Origin: Vanrija pseudolonga
Lineage: Eukaryota; Basidiomycota; Tremellomycetes; Trichosporonales; Trichosporonaceae
Direction of reading: 5' to 3'
DNA: 64,000 nt
Assembly (NCBI RefSeq): GCF_020906515.1
Contig: NC_085849.1
Coordinates: 992,001 to 1,056,000, forward strand
In this document: positions 1 to 11,088 of the stretch, piece by piece
Layout of the letters: every line of letters starts with the position of its first letter
How positions within the stretch are numbered: the first letter of the stretch is position 1
Made by a program: the position numbers and the translations under genes
The notes under the pieces: generated by a model
What the model saw: the letters and a program-made list of their open reading frames with translations, nothing else
What the model was told of the DNA's origin: nothing
Database searches by the model: none

Positions 1-2665
1 TGGTTGTTGTTGGCGGCCATTTCGACTGAAGCAGCAGCGCTATACTAGATACGGTGCCTGGAAAGGGAAGGAGGGGGGGACTGCATCTATTTAGCCTCTC
101 GATCAACGACAGAGAAAGGGGTTTCAGAGCCAAGCGACAAGCAGGCCAGAGGCAGGCCGACCACGGCATGACAGCAGAGGGGGTACCGCCAGGGACGACG
201 AGCCATAATCATTTGGTCAGAGGCAGGCATGGAAGGAGAGGCATGCCACGGCAGGTCACGAGTGGGAGGTGGAGAGGGGAATGCGACGACAACAGACCAG
301 GGCAGGCAGGAGACGGACACAACCTGTTGGTGCCCTTTTGGCCATTGCTCTGCCCTTGCCAGAGCCCTGATCTGCGTCACATGTAACAGACACCCAGCGG
401 CGCAAGGCCCAAAGAGCCACTCAAGTTGTACCCGACGCCAGTCCTAAATCTGCCCATTGCACCCAAAGCTTTGAGCTTGAAATATCCACCACTGCTCTGC
501 ACTTCAGGATACTGGCACCAAACAAACCATCGACGCCAACCCGCCCGAACCCTGCATCAAGACCAGTCCACCGTCCCTCTCGCCCCTCCCCCTGACGTCA
601 CACTCGCTAGGCCCAATCACCACGGCTCCGTCGACGTAATTACTTTTTGCATCAACAAGGACACAAAAGCACAGCCGCAGCGCGCGTGCGCGACATTCTC
701 GAGGCCTCTGTCTCGGTGAATAACTGGTCTTCCTCTTCTGTCGTCTAAAATGACGCGTGTGGCTCCCATTCCCCTAGCACCACTCTTCCTCCCTCGGATG
801 ACGGTGTTTATGGGTATCATGATGCCGAGGTACCGACAGGAATGGTACCAGGGGGTGGAGCAGCATTGGAGCAGCAACAGAGAGACAGGATGCAAATGCC
901 CGAGCACATTGAGAGAAAGCCAAGACGACGGGGGCCTGCCTGCGGTTCTTGTGCTCCATCACCCCGGAAGTCGTTCGGGTCGGGGCAAGGACTGAAACGG
1001 GCCAAGAAGCTTGGGTGGTGACGAAGTCCGTCCGACTGTGTGCGTGCACAGGTGTGCAGTGTGAGTGCGCAGTGTGTGCGAGGTCCAGCGGAGGCGGATT
1101 TGGTTCCTGGGCAACAAGGTAACCTTTGTCGGGAGTCGGTCTGCGCACTGCGGTGGGTGGGCAGGTGGGCATCAATCCAGTATGCCACCAAAACGCAGCA
1201 ACAAACGACTGCGTGCGTGCGTACGGCCGTATCCACTCGCCGCAGTGTTGACAGAAAGGAGGTCTGAATTGTGTCTGTCTGCAGGACTACCGGCGACTGC
1301 GCCTTGCAGGCCCCCTTGTGCATACAGCTGCGTCATGTTGCCTCTTGTGGAATGGGCGACAGTGTGGCGCTGCGGAGGCCCGTGCCACCGCCGAAGAGGC
1401 TGCAATGGCGCATGGCTGCGGCCAGGTGGCTATGGGTGCCACCAGGCGACAATGAGCGCCAGTACGGCCAGTACGCCATTCAGCGCGCCGCGGACGCGGA
1501 CGCTCGGAAACGCGCCGCGTACGATTGTGTTTCTATACTCGGTGCGTGAGGCTTCTGATCGAGGAGATGGATGTCCGTTTCCGTAACCGCTAGCTTCTTC
1601 GCGCCCTCGACGCGACAATGCTACCTGGCCATATTGCTACCTGATGATCCACTTGCCCTTACTTCTCTACCCTAGACAGCAAAACGGAAATGACCCGGCT
1701 CGCACTCAACGCGTCGCCCCTGCTTCCATTCTGACAAGTCCAGTATGTAGCCACACGTCCGAAGCAGCCACTTTCATCGACGCCAGACGCATGGGCCGCA
1801 ACCCCTGTTACACACAAAGACTCGGGGCTGATCCCGTCCTCGCGGATAAGGCTACATGGTTTGGTGACTACCTCTGCAGACTATGATGCACGCGTTCGTG
1901 GGTGACATGAGGACGAGCGGGGTGGATGAGGCCGTGAGGTACACTGTGGATCTTGGCACAAACAATGACGACTGTGAGTCGCATCGGAACTCGGCTGGTC
2001 TGAGCAACGAGCGGATCTTGGCCAACTCGTCTACCTCTGTCAATGCTCATGCAAAGGCAGCCTTTGATGACAACTGGGTATTGCAGTTGGCCCATTGTTA
2101 TTGCGGGCCCACTTCGGTGCCGGCGGGATCAAAACGCGCTATCAGCACCCACCCCCGCGCTTCCCTGCCAAGGAGTCCACTGGTTCCGCTCCTGGCACAA
2201 CTGCGCGCAGTCCAAACGCCCTTCCCTCGCCTCGGCCAAGACTTTTGTTTCCAAGAACGCTCGCCGACGTTATCCTACCCCAGTCAAGTGTTGGCCAACG
2301 CAACTCGACAGAGACAGCGACGGTAGACGCAGATCAACGGCCTTGGCAAGCGTCAAAAGTAGCTCCCACTCGACCTCCACCCCAGCAGCCTCGCCACCCT
2401 ACGCAAACATCATCGACGGCCGCAGTCGCACAGTTTTCCGGACCCGCGACACACGTTCCCGCCCCGCTTCTTATCTTCACTTCAGCCAGCGGCAACACCA
2501 GCAGCGGCAGGCTTCTACAATAGCCGCGCGCTCTACCCCGTCGTCCGCGGCATGACTCTGGGCTGCTAGGACAAGCTCGACGTAACTGCTCCACAACAGA
2601 GCCATCCCCACCCCCCCTCAGAGCACCCCCTTCCCCCCATCACTCACAAGCGCCGCTAGCACACC
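1..2665. other. Left-edge region without a supported gene
   Basis: No reading frame here resembles a known protein, and those present overlap on both strands with no consistent intron pattern. The last few hundred bases before the antiporter ATG are C/T-rich, as expected of a fungal promoter and leader. At 20-18 on the minus strand an ATG in good context (CGAAATGG) opens a frame reading M-A-A-N-N-N that runs off the left edge. It could be the first codons of a neighbouring divergent gene, but six codons cannot show this. Confidence 0.4.
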
Positions 2666-5375
2666 ATGGGCTTCCACCCCTTCGAAGTCAATGCCGTGCA
2701 TCTGGTGTACACAATCCTAGGCGCGTTCACCGTCATCTTCAGTCTCGTCTCGCTCTTGGTACGAGAGAAGCTCTACCTCGGTGAAGCCCCGATCGCGACG
2801 GTCGTCGGCATTATCTTAGGGCCCTACGCCCTAAACCTCTTTGACCCATACAAGTGGGGAGGCAACAAGCAGCATGTGACGGACGAGATCACCCTCGAGG
2901 TCACGCGCGTGGTTATCGCCATCGGCGTGTTCGCTGTCGGAGTCGAATTGCCAAAGGTGCGCAGGGTGACAAATCATCACTGGCCTGGCCTGACTGACAC
3001 CTCCTCAGGCGTACATGAAGAGGCATTGGCGCTCCCTCTTCTTCCTTCTCGGCCCGTGCATGGTGTACGGCTGGCTCGTGTCGGCAGGCTTCATCATGGC
3101 CATGATTCCCGGGCTCACGTACTTGTCGTCGCTGGTCATCGCGGCATGCGTCACACCCACCGACCCAATTCTCGCACAGGCAGTCGTGGGTGGAAAGTTT
3201 GCAGACAAGCACGTCCCCACCCACATTCGCCACCTCTTGTCCGCCGAGTCGGGCAGTAACGACGGCGCCGCGTTCCCCTTCCTGTACATTGCCCTGTACC
3301 TCACCCTCGACAGGTCGGCCGGGCACGCCGTCGGCGAGTGGTTCTACGTCACATGGTGGGTCATGGCGCGTGTGTGCAGACGTCTGACGCGCTCAGGCTC
3401 TACGAAGTCGCGCTTGGCATTGTCCTTGGTGCCCTCCTCGGCTGGAGCGCCCGCAAGGCCATGCAGTTTGGCGAAAGGAAGAAGTGGATCGACCGTCAGT
3501 CGTTTGTCGCCCAGTATGTCAGTCTAGCGATTCTGTCGATCGGTAAGTGCTTCCGCGAGTGCCGCGACGCGCAACACGCAATGTTGACAACACAGGCATG
3601 TGCACGCTCCTTGGAAGTGATGATCTCCTTGCTGCATTCGCCTGTGGCACGGCTTTCGCCTGGGAGTGGGTCTACAGTGCCGAGTTCATACTGACTCGCC
3701 AGTGGTTACTTCAACAAAGCTACCGAAGACGCCGTGTTCTCCAACGTCATCGACCTTCTGTTCAACTGTGCCGCCTTCATCTACATTGGCGCCCTTATCC
3801 CCTTCAAGGACTTTGGGAACAAGGATTTCCACGTGGGTGGCACGACTGTGCTCACGACTAACACTGGCAGCTCTCCGTTTGGCGCCTCATTGTCCTGGCC
3901 ATCCTCATTCTCCTCTTCCGCCGCATGCCCATCATTCTGGCCCTGTACAAATGGATCCCAGACATCAAGACATTCCGAGAGGCCATTTTCGTGGGCTGGT
4001 TCGGCCCCATGGGAGTCGGTGCCATCTTCATTTCTACCCTCGCCCGTGTCAACATTCCCGAGCCCGAGCATGACGGTGACACCAGTCAGGTCGACCTACT
4101 GCAGGAAACGATTGGACCGATTGTGGCCATGCTGGTTCTGGCATCGGTGCTGACTCACGGTCTGTCGATTCCCTTCCTCCTGTCTGGTCGACGCGTACGC
4201 AGCATCACCTACACGTGGTCTCGTAACCCATCGATGGACACGAGAGGGGGCAACGAGCCGGCGTGGACGACGCACACCACCCGCATGGAACCCGGTCAGC
4301 AGGTAGTCATCAACCGCGACGACGAGGAGGGTGACGTCGGGCTTGCCCACAACCTGCGGAACCGCAACATCCGTGTCGCCACCGAGGACGGCTTCAAGAG
4401 CGAGGGCAGTGGCGAAAGCACCAGCTCGAGGACTCGCGAGGGCAGTGACGGCAAGAAGCGCAGCAACGACGAGAGCGAGGAGATCGAGTTGGAGCGCCGT
4501 GGAACGCCTCCCCTTGCCGCGTATCGCCAGGGGGACGACCTCATCGTTGAGCGCAAGAAAACGAACGAAGATGTAAGCTTTCAGGTTTTGTCTCAAACTG
4601 ACAAAACCAGGTCGATGTCAGTGTTGTCAAGGACGTCTACGAGTGCGAGGGGGCCTCTGCCGATGATGTCAAGCGTGCGGTCCTTGCTGCCGCTGCTCGT
4701 CGTGGCTCGCCTGCTCCCAGTCGTCATTCGACCAACGCGTCGTCGCCGCGACCTGCCAGCCGCGGCTCGCGTCACTCGACAAACGAGGACTCTGGAGACG
4801 AGCACTCTACCAACGCTGGGTCCGACAACGAGGACGATGGCGACGGTTATGTGAGACGGCCCAAGCCGTACGCGGGGGCGCGAGCGCCAACTCCGCCTTC
4901 TCCCGAGGAGACACCGTCAAAGGTTCACTCGTACATTCCTGCGAGCCGTTTGGCTGGCAAGCAGAAGCAGGAGAAGGAGGCAGGTTGGCGCCGTTTCCTG
5001 CGTGTGCCGACAACATCGAGCCAAGCGTCGGGTGTGTCGGCTGCCGAGGAGGGGCGATCGCGCACAGTTGACCGTGACGACGGCTTCCTGACACCGCGTG
5101 AGCGGGACAATGGACGGTCGATCACGATCAACGAGCCGATTGTGGAGCACGGCGACCACGAACACAACCACGACAGAGGGCTGAAGCTCACTCGCACCCT
5201 GTCGCGCGCGATCAGCTTTGCGCCCGAGGCCGCCGACAGCTCTGAGACGGCGCCGGGTGTCAACTATGGCGCGTCGAACCCGCGATTCAAGCGAACGCCA
5301 GGGCTGGGCATGTACCGGACGACGTCTGTACAGTCGACCGAGGAGAGTGGCTTCAAGGAGCCGACTAGGCGCTGA
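2666..5375 (+). CDS. NHA1: Plasma-membrane Na+/H+ antiporter (NHA1/SOD2 type, CPA1 family)
   Basis: Exports Na+ (and probably K+) in exchange for protons across the plasma membrane, supporting salt tolerance and pH homeostasis. Exons read by eye: 2666-2956, 3009-3355, 3397-3542, 3596-3665, 3703-3832, 3871-4572 and 4611-5375. The N-terminal half is a run of hydrophobic helices containing the family signatures VTPTDP and ESGSNDGAAFPF (the ND pair is the ion-binding site in this family), then FAWDGYFNK and the late segment VGWFGPMGVGAIF. The C-terminal part, more than 450 residues, is hydrophilic and Ser/Arg/Glu-rich, like the long regulatory tail of yeast Nha1. Introns are 36-54 nt and all joins restore family sequence. 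The start is the first ATG of the conserved N-terminus (MGFHPFEVN). Identification is firm; precise ion preference is inferred. Confidence 0.95.
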
Positions 5376-5732
5376 GGAGCGTTGTAGGGCGGCGAGTGTT
5401 TTGGCGTGGGAGCCGGCGCGGCGTAGGCGCAGGCGCATTGTCAATCTCTAGTTTGATCATTCTCGCTCTCATCTATCAATGCATTGCATTTCATTGTTAT
5501 TGTTATCGTCCGGCGCGTGCGTGCGGGCGACTGTGCGGGAATCGGACAAGACCGAGCGCGGTCCGAGGATTATCCGCCGGGCCGAACTCGACCAGCAACC
5601 AAGTACTTAATGGGGCCGATGCCGCGGCGCACTCTTGTCAGCCCCGTCTTCCCCCAATTGACGACTAACATGCCCGGGCCGATGCCGCGGCGCACTCTTG
5701 TCAGCCCCGTCTTCCCCCAATTGACGACTAAC
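5376..5732. other. Spacer between NHA1 and the serine hydrolase
   Basis: The first 130 bases are comparatively T-rich and probably hold the NHA1 3' untranslated region. The rest contains the first copy and most of the second copy of the 63-bp duplication described separately. An open frame continues upstream of the chosen hydrolase start, so part of this spacer may be translated. Confidence 0.5.
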
Positions 5733-5738
5733 ATGCCC
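5613..5738 (+). repeat. 63-bp perfect tandem duplication, two copies
   Basis: Two identical adjacent 63-bp units start at 5613 and 5676. The unit length is 21 codons and stays in frame with the downstream hydrolase, so each unit encodes the same 21 residues beginning GPMPRRTLVSPVF and ending in an ATG codon (5670 and 5733). The copies show no divergence by eye, which suggests a recent event or an assembly artefact. Confidence 0.95.
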
Positions 5739-7174
5739 GCGGAGCTCAAACCAGACGGCGCCAAAAGCCTCCAGGCAGCCCTAGACGAGTGGAGCGACAA
5801 GTTGCCAGGCGTGACCCTCGCGCTGGCGTCGACCTCGGGGCTCCTCTTCTCCTCCTCTGCAGGGCGGTACGACGTTCTCGACGCCTCGTCGCGCGCGCTG
5901 GCAGAGGACGACGTGATGTGGTTCGCATCGACGACCAAGCTGCTCACGGCCGTTGGTGCGTTCGTCCCCCTTGACACCAGCTGACGGAAGCCTACCTCCA
6001 GCTCGTGGACCGCGGCGTCGTTTCGCTCGACACGGACATGCGGGGCAAGTACGCCCCGCTCGACGCTGCGGCCTCGCGGATCTTCACGCGCCTCGACGAA
6101 TCCGGTACGGCGCAGTTCGTGCCCAACGACAAGGCCGTGCCCCTTGGCGCCTTGCTCAACCAGACGAGCGGGTTCGGCATGGAGTTTGGCGAGCAGGTGC
6201 AGAGCTACAAGACTTCTGCGGACAAGGGTACGGGCTTTGTCAACTCGTGCAAGGTTGTGAGTTGCTCCGAACCGTCTACACGCAGGCAGGAGAAACTAAT
6301 GTCCAGGAAAACCTCATCAACACCCCGCTGATGTTCGAACCGGGGAGTACCTTCCAATACGGCAACAGCGCCGAGTGGCTCGGCCTCATCCTGCCTTCGC
6401 TGGTCGGCGTGTCGACCGAGGACTACTTCCAGGAAAACATCCTGCGGCCGCTTGGCATGTCGAACACGACGTTCTATCCGTTTGGGGAGGAGCTCAAGGA
6501 CCGGCTTGTGCCGCTGCGCTTTGGCGGCGAGCACGGTTACGAGGTGCTGACGGATCAAATGCCGCTGCTTACCCTCCCGCGCAAGTGGGTAACCCTTCTC
6601 TCTTCTGTCCAAGAAACAGAATGTCGGGCGCATGCTGACCCCCCAGGACCGAGGACATCGAGTACCCCGTCGCTGGGGGCGGCATCTACTCCACGAGCAG
6701 AGACTACATCAAGCTCCTCTCGCACCTGCTCTCGCACTACGCATCGCTGACCGGCGGCGCGAAGCGACCGGAAAGCCCTCTTCTCTCCGACGCCTCCGTG
6801 TGGTCCCTTTTCTCCAGGAGCCTTCCCGAGGCCGCGCTCCCGGCGATGGCGACGGCCCTCTCGCACTTCATGGGCGTCGACGGCCTCGCGGCGGGCGAAG
6901 CGGACTGGAGCACCGGCATGTCGCTGTACCTCCCCGCTGATGGCCGGCGGGCGCCGAACGGCCGGCACGCGGGCAGCGCGGGCTGGGGCGGCGCCGCGGG
7001 GACGACGTACTGGATTGATCCTGTTGCCGGGGTCGCGGTGAGTGGCAGAGGAGGAGGACAAGCTGAAGCCCTACCTAGGCGGTCTTCTCGACACAGACTA
7101 TCCCCAGCTCCGCACCCGCAGTAGTCGCATTCAAGGGGGCGATGGAGCGCTCCGTGTACGCAGCGCTAGCGTAG
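5733..7174 (+). CDS. Class C beta-lactamase-like serine hydrolase
   Basis: A penicillin-binding-protein/beta-lactamase-fold hydrolase of the kind that in fungi acts as an esterase, transacylase or secondary-metabolite lactonase; the substrate cannot be read from sequence. Exons read as 5733-5951, 5981-6256, 6307-6584, 6647-7041 and 7122-7174, giving 406 residues. The nucleophile motif SxxK is visible as STTK early in the protein, followed by the LLNQTSGFGMEF segment and the YxN motif as YGN (FQYGNSAEWLG). The C-terminal GGGIYSTSRDYIKLL, GTTYWIDPVAGVA and a final AFKGAMERSVYAALA match the family. The last intron uses a weaker GTGGCA donor but restores that ending. In-frame ATGs at 5610, 5619, 5670 and 5682, created partly by the duplication, could add a basic N-terminal extension; 5733 is chosen because the domain begins soon after it. 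Confidence 0.85.
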
Positions 7175-7450
7175 CGCGGGTGTCTCGTCGACGAGCATGC
7201 ATTGCGTTGAGGTTACACGCGAGATACAGTGAGCGAGACATGTGCCAGAACGCGGACGGGGGTGCCAAATGCTCCCGTGCCTGCCACAGTGGCCGCCTCA
7301 TCGCCGAGGTGCCCGAGTCCCGACGGTGACGCCACCCGCGACGCGCGCCACCATACGGGCAGGCAGGTATCACGCGGGACACAACACCGCCGTCACCGTT
7401 GCTGCAACAACTCGGCATCACTCTCTCCACATCACACACTCACCCACAAG

Positions 7451-7464
7451 CACACACACACACA
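7451..7464 (+). repeat. CA dinucleotide tract abutting a start codon
   Basis: Seven CA units end directly at the ATG of the SLC35F6-like gene. Such leaders are common in this window and may simply be an unstructured 5' untranslated region. Confidence 0.8.
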
Positions 7465-9011
7465 ATGTCCGGCTCTATGGGGGTGTCGACCCTCATCGCG
7501 GGCATGTTCCTCACGGGGTGTGCCAACAGTCTTTTGTGAGCCGCGGCGCGGCGGGCGTCGCCACCCCACGCCCGCCAGCTCGCACGACTAACCCACTACA
7601 GGGGCAAGTACCAGGTCAAGCTCTGCGTCGAGGACTGCAACACGGCCAACCCGGTGTATTTCGAGCAGCCGGTATACCAGACGCTCAAGTGGGTGTGACC
7701 TGACTCGCGGTGATCGTCAGCCTAACTAACGGCCGCAGCATGTTCATCGGCGAGTTCTTCTGCGTCCTCCCCTTACTCTGGGCATGGCTCTCCAGCCCGG
7801 CAAAGGGCGGGCGCCAGAGCTACCTCTCGCGCCTGCTCGCGCGCACGCCGACGCCGGAGGGCTACGAGCCCGTACCTGCCGAGCCGGCGCCCGCGGCGGC
7901 GGAGGACGAGGAAGAAGAGGGCGACTCGGACTCGGAGACTGAGCTGCGCGTCGGGCGGCCGCTGCGCGGGTGGGCCGTGTTCTGGATGTGGTTCCCGGCA
8001 TTCTTTGACAGTGAGTGGCGTGGGGGGTGGTCTCCCCTGGCACGTCTCAGCTGGCCGGCACACCCCGCGATAAGGTTATCGTTCGTGCGCTGACGCGCGC
8101 TCCCTCGCCCAGTCTGCGGCACGACCCTCATGAACGTCGGCCTCATCCTCTGCCCCGTGTCCATCTACCAGATGTCGCGCGGCGCGCTTGTCCTCTGGGT
8201 CGGCGTGCTGAGCGTCATCTTCCTCCGCCACCACCTGTATCTGTACCAGTGGGCCGCGCTACTTATCGTCACTTTGGGCGTCGCGCTCGTCGGCCTGGCG
8301 GGCACGCTCATCTCCGAGGCGCTCAAGCAGGGCGTCGCGCTGCCCGATATCCCGTCCGACCTGGTCCTACGCATCGCGACCGTGCACATGCGCTCTGACG
8401 ACGACCCGGCCAAGGTCGCCCTCGGCGTCGGGCTGATCCTCTTCGCGCAGATCTTCACTGCGTCGCAGTACGTCGTTGAGGAGAAGATCATGGCACACTA
8501 CTCTATCGAGCCGCTCGCCGCCGTCGCCCTCGAGGGCACGTTTGGCGGCGTGACCACCGCCGCCGCCATGCCCTTCCTCCACCTCGCGTTCCACAAGAAG
8601 TCGTCGTACTTTGACATGCCGCGCGGCTGGCACCAGATCATCAACAACCCGCCGGTCATGTGGGCGTCGCTCGCGATTGCGACCAGCATTGGCGCGTTCA
8701 ACTTCTTCGGCCTGAGCGTCACGTCGCGGGTGAGCGCGACGACGCGCTCGACAATCGACACGTGCCGTACCCTCGGTATCTGGATCGTGTCGCTCGCTAT
8801 CGGATGGGAGGTGCTTCTGTTCCCGTACAGCCTTATCCAGCTCGCTGGTTTCGGTCTGCTCGTGTACGGCACGTTTGTGTTCAACGGCCTCGTCAAGCCC
8901 GTCATCTTCCCTCCCCCGCCCGACGTCCACCTGCCCCACGAGCCCGAGCTGCACCACTCGGCCGAGCTGCCTGCGTCGATCGAGCACGGGTCTCCGGGCT
9001 ACGACGCGTAG
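7465..9011 (+). CDS. SLC35F6-like drug/metabolite-superfamily transporter
   Basis: A multi-pass membrane protein of the nucleotide-sugar/drug-metabolite transporter superfamily, closest in layout to SLC35F6 (TANGO9-like). Exons are 7465-7535, 7602-7688, 7739-8010 and 8113-9011; each phase fits. The N-terminal hydrophobic MFLTGCANSLL segment, the MFIGEFFCVLPLLWAW helix, then an acidic loop (EDEEEEGDSDSET) and a run of about eight helices are clear. Family-typical stretches include SIYQMSRGALVLWVGVLSV, FTASQYVVEEKIMAHY and SRVSATTRSTIDTCRTLG. The C-terminus is hydrophilic and Pro/His-rich. Members lie in lysosomal or Golgi-type membranes and their substrates are poorly defined, so no substrate is claimed. 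Confidence 0.88.
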
Positions 9012-9406
9012 GTGGGGTGTCGGGCGGGGAAGCAAAGAAGGCAGGCAAGCGTGTCTTTTGGCCGCGGCGTGGCGGCCGACGTGAAGTACAATTCCTAGCA
9101 TTGATACAATGAATTGGTAGAGCGGCAGTGGAGCAGGGTGCGCAGGGGCGTCCACCGTCAAGAGGCGTCACCGACAGCCTACTGATGGAGCAACTGCGTG
9201 TCGTCGCTCAAGCACAAGTCACTGTGCCGTGCCCCCGAGTCGTTACTACGCGCTGCATACAACAAAGCGATATGGTCGGCGCAGGCAGGCGTGGCGGGGC
9301 GAGCCGCACGCACCGCGCGCGCCGTAAAGTACAGTCGAGTCGAGTCATGTCATGTCAGAGTCTCGCCTCGCCTCGGGTCAGGTCACGAGCGGTCGGTCGG
9401 TCACGG
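9012..9406. other. Convergent spacer between SLC35F6-like gene and EAF6
   Basis: This holds the two 3' untranslated regions of converging genes. I see no other coding or RNA signal in it. Confidence 0.5.
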
Positions 9407-9864
9407 TCACTTGGAGAGCGACTGCCGCCAGCGTCAGCACAGCCCCCATACCCCACACCCCACGCACAGACTGGTATGTGACGCTGCTGGACGAGAAGAG
9501 GCGGTCGGCGTCGGTCGGCTCGGGCTTCTTCTTGTTCCCCTGCGCGGGGGGTTTGAGGTAGTTGTCGAAGCCCTAGCGAGCGCGTCAGCGCGTCCCTCAC
9601 CCCATGCCATGCCGCGCTGCCCCACCTTGATAATGTTGCCCCCCGACGCGGCCGTCTCGTCGAGATAGCTGCCCTCGAATGCCCAGATCGACGCCTCGAG
9701 GTTGGCCTGCGCGCAGTGTCAGTACGAGCGAGTGGAGGGCAGCAGCCGGCCCCGCCCACCAGGCTCGTGTCGATAGCCCGCTTGCGCCGCTGCGCGTTCT
9801 CGAGCTCGGCCAGCGCGGCGGCCTGCGCCTGCTTCGCGTCTGCCGGGGGGCCTGACTGGGACAT
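9407..9864 (-). CDS. EAF6: NuA4 histone acetyltransferase subunit Eaf6
   Basis: A small coiled-coil subunit of NuA4 (and of the related NuA3 or HBO1 complexes) that supports acetylation of histones H4/H2A/H3 in the nucleus. Four exons read on the minus strand: 9864-9760, 9706-9626, 9572-9468 and 9421-9407, giving 101 residues, close to the yeast protein. The helical segment ALAELENAQRRKRAIDTSL leads into the family core ANLEASIWAFEGSYLDET, GNIIKGFDNYLK and RLFSSSSVTYQS. The last 15-nt exon supplies SLSK and the stop, as expected for the family; without splicing, the frame would continue into an unrelated hydrophobic tail. A GTGCGT donor, a CTGAC branch and a CAG acceptor support that last intron. 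Confidence 0.9.
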
Positions 9865-10258
9865 TCTATGGGGGTGTGTGGGGGTGGGTGTAAGTGTTCG
9901 CCGTGTGGCTCCAGTTATCTCGGAACGATCACTGACGTTGTTGCACCACCACTTCCCGACTGATCGTCGCTCTGCTCCGCCTGCGGCTGCAGGCCACAAC
10001 CACGTGGGTGAGAAACCAAACCCCGAAAATTGCCCCCGCTCGTACTCTACATCTGCAGGCCTAAACCACCACCACCACACCACCACACAAGCAACATGAC
10101 ATGCAGATACACCAGCGACGCGAGTGGCAGCAACAGCGCCAGCAGCAGCATAGCAGCGCCGCGAGAACCGTATCCCTGCCTTCCCCGCCCCACCTCTCAG
10201 AGCATGTGATCCATCATACACGACACCCTAAGGTGCCAACCCAATGCTAGCAGCGCGT
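9865..10258. other. Spacer between EAF6 start and RPL17 stop
   Basis: Both flanking genes run on the minus strand, so this holds the EAF6 promoter and leader and the RPL17 3' untranslated region. Short CCA/CAC runs lie at about 10068-10090. No further gene is visible. Confidence 0.5.
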
Positions 10259-11088
10259 TTATGCCTCGATGGCGGCAACAGTCTGGCCAGTCTTGGCGGC
10301 AACGTCAAGGTCCTTGGCGCGGGCGACCTCGGACGAGGGGGTCGAGAGGATGATCTCAATGTGGCAGGGGTGGCCCTGGTAGGGGTTGATGCGACCGTGG
10401 GCACGGTAAGTACGGCGGCGGGTCTTGGGGGCCTGCTGGACGACGACGTTCTTGATGATGAGCTCGTCCGAGGCGAGGTCCTTGGCCTCGGCGTTCGACT
10501 CGGCGTTCTTGAGAAGGCGGAGGACGAACTGGACCGACTTGACGGGCCAGCGACCTGGTCGGGGGTTAGTGTCTTGCTGCCTGTGTCCAAAACCTCGAAT
10601 CCACACCCACCCTTGGTGGTCTTGAACTGCTTGGCCTGGCCGGTGCGGCCGATCGAGCCGTCGAACCGCCTGAAGGGGATGACCTGCTTCTTCTCCTGGA
10701 CGTCGGCGAGGTACGCGTAGGCCTTGGAGAGCTTCATGCCTGGGATTGTATGTCAGACGACTGGGGACCAAAACCTCGAATTTCTTCAATCCTCACCCGA
10801 GATGGCGGCGGCGACCTCACGAGTGTTCTTGAAGTGGGTGCGGACATACTCGCCGCGCGCCTTGGCGACTGGGTCATGTTAGTCTTTGTCCTCGTCGTCG
10901 GGTCCATCTCATCTCAACGCACACTTCTCGGGGTTCGAGTTGACGAGGTGGGCGGAGGCGTAGCGAACCTGTCGTCTGTGTCAGTACGTCTGCTCTACAC
11001 GGCGGTCCAGTCGGCGTCGGCGGCGGCGTAGGCGTCGGTGCGGGTCCATCGCCGTCGTCGTCGTCGTCGAGCTCGCGATACCCACCAT
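10259..11088 (-). CDS. RPL17: 60S ribosomal protein L17 (uL22)
   Basis: Structural protein of the large ribosomal subunit that lines the nascent-peptide exit tunnel. Exons on the minus strand: 11088-11086 (only the ATG), 10968-10923, 10868-10797, 10739-10611 and 10554-10259. Spliced, it reads [16 protein letters not shown], then [53 protein letters not shown] and the near-invariant [13 protein letters not shown] with CHIEIIL. The C-terminal tail is Ala/Lys-rich. A first exon carrying nothing but the initiator codon, followed by a 117-nt intron, is common in fungal ribosomal protein genes and is forced here because the conserved VRY follows directly after the next acceptor. High-level constitutive expression is expected from the family. 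Confidence 0.97.

Noticed and set aside
593-600. Perfect TGACGTCA palindrome (CRE/ATF site) 2 kb upstream of NHA1
   Set aside because: One exact 8-mer is expected about once per window by chance, and it is far from any start codon; the same octamer also occurs in coding sequence near 44.47 kb.
8367-9161. A 264-codon minus-strand open frame
   Set aside because: Antisense shadow of the SLC35F6-like transporter; very rich in Arg and His, as expected of a shadow frame.
9378-9467. An EAF6 C-terminus read straight through to a stop at 9378
   Set aside because: It gives a hydrophobic tail unlike the family. Removing the GTGCGT...CAG intron at 9422-9467 yields the expected SLSK ending at 9407.
10971-11085. 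An intronic C/D-box snoRNA in the first RPL17 intron
   Set aside because: Ribosomal-protein introns often host snoRNAs, but I see no convincing RUGAUGA and CUGA pair with flanking complementarity.
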